NCBI GenBank assembly: GCA_024709705.1
Contig: JANJWE010000073.1
Location: 1 to 12,257 of the forward strand
Direction of reading: 5' to 3'
DNA from: Flavobacterium sp.
GTDB taxonomy: Bacteria; Bacteroidota; Bacteroidia; Flavobacteriales; Flavobacteriaceae
DNA length: 12,257 nt
Shown piece after piece: positions 10,361 to 12,257 of this stretch. The position numbers and the translations under genes are program-made. Position 1 is the stretch's first letter. Each line of letters opens with the position of its first letter. The notes beneath the pieces are model-generated. The model made no database searches and had not been told where the DNA came from. It worked only from the letters and a program-made list of their open reading frames with translations.

Positions 10361-11399
10361 AAGCAATTGCGTTAGTGTCCCATGTCATTTCAGGATTATA
10401 TCCTATTTGCCCTTTATCAATAAATAAAGGGGAATCAAAATTATTTGTATACAAGCCTCCGGTACCCAATCCTTGAGGTAAAGGATTTCTCAAAGAGTAA
10501 GTCCATTGTGCTATAGCATTCAAACCAATATTGCTTTCCAGAGCAGATGTAATCCACCACCCAATTTGAAGTTCTTCTGCTAGAGTTATCCACTCTTGTG
10601 AACCTCTAAAACCACCCACTAAACTAGGTTTCAAAATGATGTATTGCGGTTTAATTTTTTCCAGCAAAAGGCGTTTGTCTTGAGGAGAAAAAACACCAAT
10701 AAGCTCTTCATCCAAAGCAATAGGAAAAGGAGTACTTTTACATAGCTCTGCCATCATGTCAGGCTGGTTTTTAGCTATTGGCTGCTCAATACTATGTAGC
10801 TTATAACCAGATAATTGATGCACTTTATGTAAAGCTTCGTTAGAACTAAAAGCTCCATTGGCATCAACTCGAATTTCAATTACACTTTCATCAAAATGTT
10901 GACGGATAAAACGTAACAATCCCAATTCTTTTTCAAAATCAATAGCTCCAATTTTCAATTTTATACAGCGAAAACCTTGAGCTAATTTTTCTTCAATTTG
11001 GGACTTCATAAAAGCCTCTTCACCCATCCAAACTAATCCGTTTATGTCCATCTTTTTTTCACCTAAAGTAAAAGGAGAAGGAAATAATTCAAAGGGAGTT
11101 TTACCTTCAAGAGATAAAAATGCCATTTCAATACCAAACTGAATCGACGGAAATTCGATTAAACTTTCCCAGAGTTTATCTTTACCCAAATAAATGTGTT
11201 GACACGCCCATTGAAGTTTGTCTTCATAATCCGGTCTATCATCAACACTTAATGTTCGTAAAATTCCACACTCTCCTATTCCTCGTTTTCCATTTTTTTC
11301 TAAAATGATAAACCAAGTTTCTTTTTGAGTTAAAACCCCTCTGGATGTTCCAGAGGGATTTTTAAATTTAAGAATGTATTTTTGATAAGAAGCTTTCAA
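10353..11399 (-). CDS. menC: o-Succinylbenzoate synthase (enolase superfamily)
   Basis: Dehydrates SHCHC to o-succinylbenzoate in menaquinone biosynthesis, in the cytoplasm. The 348 residues show the enolase-superfamily plan: capping domain with a NPSGTSRG loop (14-21), then the barrel with the KxK catalytic pair Lys147/Lys149 (IKLKIG), metal ligands Asp179 (RVDANGAF), Glu205 (SIEQP) and Asp230 (ALDEE), and Lys257 (ILKPSLVGG). Dipeptide epimerases share this set, but menA in the same operon makes OSB synthase the strong choice. The start is a TTG, the only accepted start codon between the preceding stop and the first beta-strand. It lies 3 nt after the hydrolase stop and in the same frame, so initiation probably depends on the upstream ribosome. 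Confidence 0.92.
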   Translation of the reverse strand: MKASYQKYILKFKNPSGTSRGVLTQKETWFIILEKNGKRGIGECGILRTLSVDDRPDYEDKLQWACQHIYLGKDKLWESLIEFPSIQFGIEMAFLSLEGKTPFELFPSPFTLGEKKMDINGLVWMGEEAFMKSQIEEKLAQGFRCIKLKIGAIDFEKELGLLRFIRQHFDESVIEIRVDANGAFSSNEALHKVHQLSGYKLHSIEQPIAKNQPDMMAELCKSTPFPIALDEELIGVFSPQDKRLLLEKIKPQYIILKPSLVGGFRGSQEWITLAEELQIGWWITSALESNIGLNAIAQWTYSLRNPLPQGLGTGGLYTNNFDSPLFIDKGQIGYNPEMTWDTNAIAFK

Positions 11400-11402
11400 G
11401 GA

Positions 11403-12080
11403 TTAGAGCTCAATAAAACCACCAATTTCTAACAGCATAAGATCTTTACCGCGATTAAAGAACTTTTTAATAGCGTCTTCATGATTGATTTCAATATAAC
11501 CAAATGTGTCATAATGAACGCCTAATACTTTGTCACATTCTACAAATTCTGCGGCGGTTATGGCATCTTCAACATCCATTGTAAAGTTGTCACCAATAGG
11601 AAATATAGCCAAATCCAGCTTAGTTCGCAGTGGAATCAATTTCATATCCATAGTTAGAGCCGTATCTCCTGAGATATAAATATTTTTATGTTCGCTTTCA
11701 ATTACAAAACCACCGGGATTTCCTCCATAGGTTCCATCAGGGAAAGAACTAGAATGAACAGCGTTTACATATTTCACTTTTCCAAAATCAAATGGCCAAC
11801 TACCGCCATGGTTCATGGGATGACTTTGAAATCCTTTATTCCCATAGTATGTGGCTATTTCCCAATTTGACACAATAATTGCATTGGTTCTTTTAGCAAT
11901 CGATTCTACGTCTAAAATATGATCTTGATGAGCATGGGTGAGTAAAATGTAATCTGCCTTTAATGCATCAACATCTACGTGTGAAGCCTTTGGATTTGCC
12001 GAAATAAAAGGATCAACCAAAATGTGTTTTCCGCTTACTTCAATACTTAATGATGCGTGACCTAAAAATGTGATTTTCAT
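11403..12080 (-). CDS. Metal-dependent hydrolase, MBL fold (UPF0173/UlaG-like), in the menaquinone operon
   Basis: A 225-residue cytoplasmic metallo-beta-lactamase-fold protein. The binuclear metal site is complete: THAHQDH with His49, His51, Asp53 and His54, then His109 (NAVHSS), Asp139 (YISGDTA) and His189 (GVHYDTFG). The opening MKITFLGHASLSIEVSGKHILVDPF is characteristic of the UPF0173 group, described only as metal-dependent hydrolases. No signal peptide is present. It sits between menA (11-nt gap) and menC (3-nt gap) on one transcript, which suggests a role connected with menaquinone synthesis. One candidate role is the DHNA-CoA thioesterase step, since MBL-fold enzymes include thioesterases, but this is inference. 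Substrate cannot be read from the sequence. Confidence 0.88.
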   Translation of the reverse strand: MKITFLGHASLSIEVSGKHILVDPFISANPKASHVDVDALKADYILLTHAHQDHILDVESIAKRTNAIIVSNWEIATYYGNKGFQSHPMNHGGSWPFDFGKVKYVNAVHSSSFPDGTYGGNPGGFVIESEHKNIYISGDTALTMDMKLIPLRTKLDLAIFPIGDNFTMDVEDAITAAEFVECDKVLGVHYDTFGYIEINHEDAIKKFFNRGKDLMLLEIGGFIEL

Positions 12081-12091
12081 AGCTAAATTTT

Positions 12092-12256
12092 TTAAACAAT
12101 TACATCAGAAATAAAATAAATCAAACATAACGACAACAATAGAGAAACCAAAAAAGTGCTTATAGCCAAACGTTTTAACTCTGGATCCAAATCAGCCGGA
12201 TTTTGATTTCTTTTGACGCGTAATAAATGAGAAATTATAGGTAAAAAAACAATAAG
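12092..12256 (-). CDS. menA: 1,4-Dihydroxy-2-naphthoate polyprenyltransferase, C-terminal end (cut by window edge)
   Basis: An open frame of 54 codons plus TAA enters from the right edge on the minus strand. The translation contains LLRVKRNQNPADLDPELKRL followed by a hydrophobic segment (LAISTFLVSLLLSLCLIYFI). The DPELKRLA(L/I)STFL stretch before a last membrane helix is what I know from the C-terminus of Bacteroidota MenA, the membrane enzyme that attaches the polyprenyl chain to 1,4-dihydroxy-2-naphthoate. Only the final loop and helix are visible, so the call rests on this short match and on menC two genes downstream. The stop lies 11 nt before the ATG of the MBL hydrolase, so they are co-transcribed. 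Confidence 0.82.
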   Translation of the reverse strand, partial: LIVFLPIISHLLRVKRNQNPADLDPELKRLAISTFLVSLLLSLCLIYFISDVIV

Positions 12257-12257
12257 G

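Noticed and set aside
10363..10370. Palindrome GCAATTGC at the end of menC
   Set aside because: Only 8 bp, inside coding sequence, with no flanking symmetry or T-run.

Overview
The window is an ordinary stretch of core chromosome from a member of Bacteroidota, most likely the family Flavobacteriaceae. The evidence is low-GC coding DNA, no Shine-Dalgarno sequences before the genes, a Bacteroidota-type -7 box (TAnnTTTG) before the icd gene, a TonB-dependent receptor paired with a DUF4249 lipoprotein, a monomeric isocitrate dehydrogenase, and a menA/menC cluster of the Bacteroidota type. I see no mobile element, CRISPR array, tRNA or rRNA.

Left part, + strand: the last 56 codons of ribosomal protein L19 (rplS) end in a strong intrinsic terminator. 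A roughly 180-nt spacer follows, holding a 33-bp imperfect inverted repeat and a -7 box. Then comes a complete NADP-dependent monomeric isocitrate dehydrogenase (icd) with its own terminator. Next is a probable operon of a TonB-dependent receptor with a carboxypeptidase-like N-terminal domain, a DUF4249 surface lipoprotein 3 nt downstream, and thiamine diphosphokinase 30 nt further on. uvrB (nucleotide excision repair) follows after 60 nt.

Middle, + strand: a tightly packed trio with a 4-nt and a 20-nt overlap encodes an M23-type zinc peptidase without a signal peptide, a small lipoprotein of unknown function, and an NTF2/SnoaL-like protein. The last gene overlaps the convergent menC gene tail to tail by 8 nt.

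Right part, - strand: a menaquinone operon reads from the right edge inwards. It holds the 3' end of menA (DHNA prenyltransferase), an MBL-fold metal-dependent hydrolase 11 nt downstream, and menC (o-succinylbenzoate synthase). menC begins with TTG one codon after the hydrolase stop and in the same frame.

The points most worth a second look are the MBL hydrolase sandwiched between two menaquinone genes, the in-frame stop/TTG junction before menC, the inverted repeat before icd, and the receptor/DUF4249 pair in front of a thiamine kinase. Nothing here looks like a wholly new system; these are testable hypotheses around known families.
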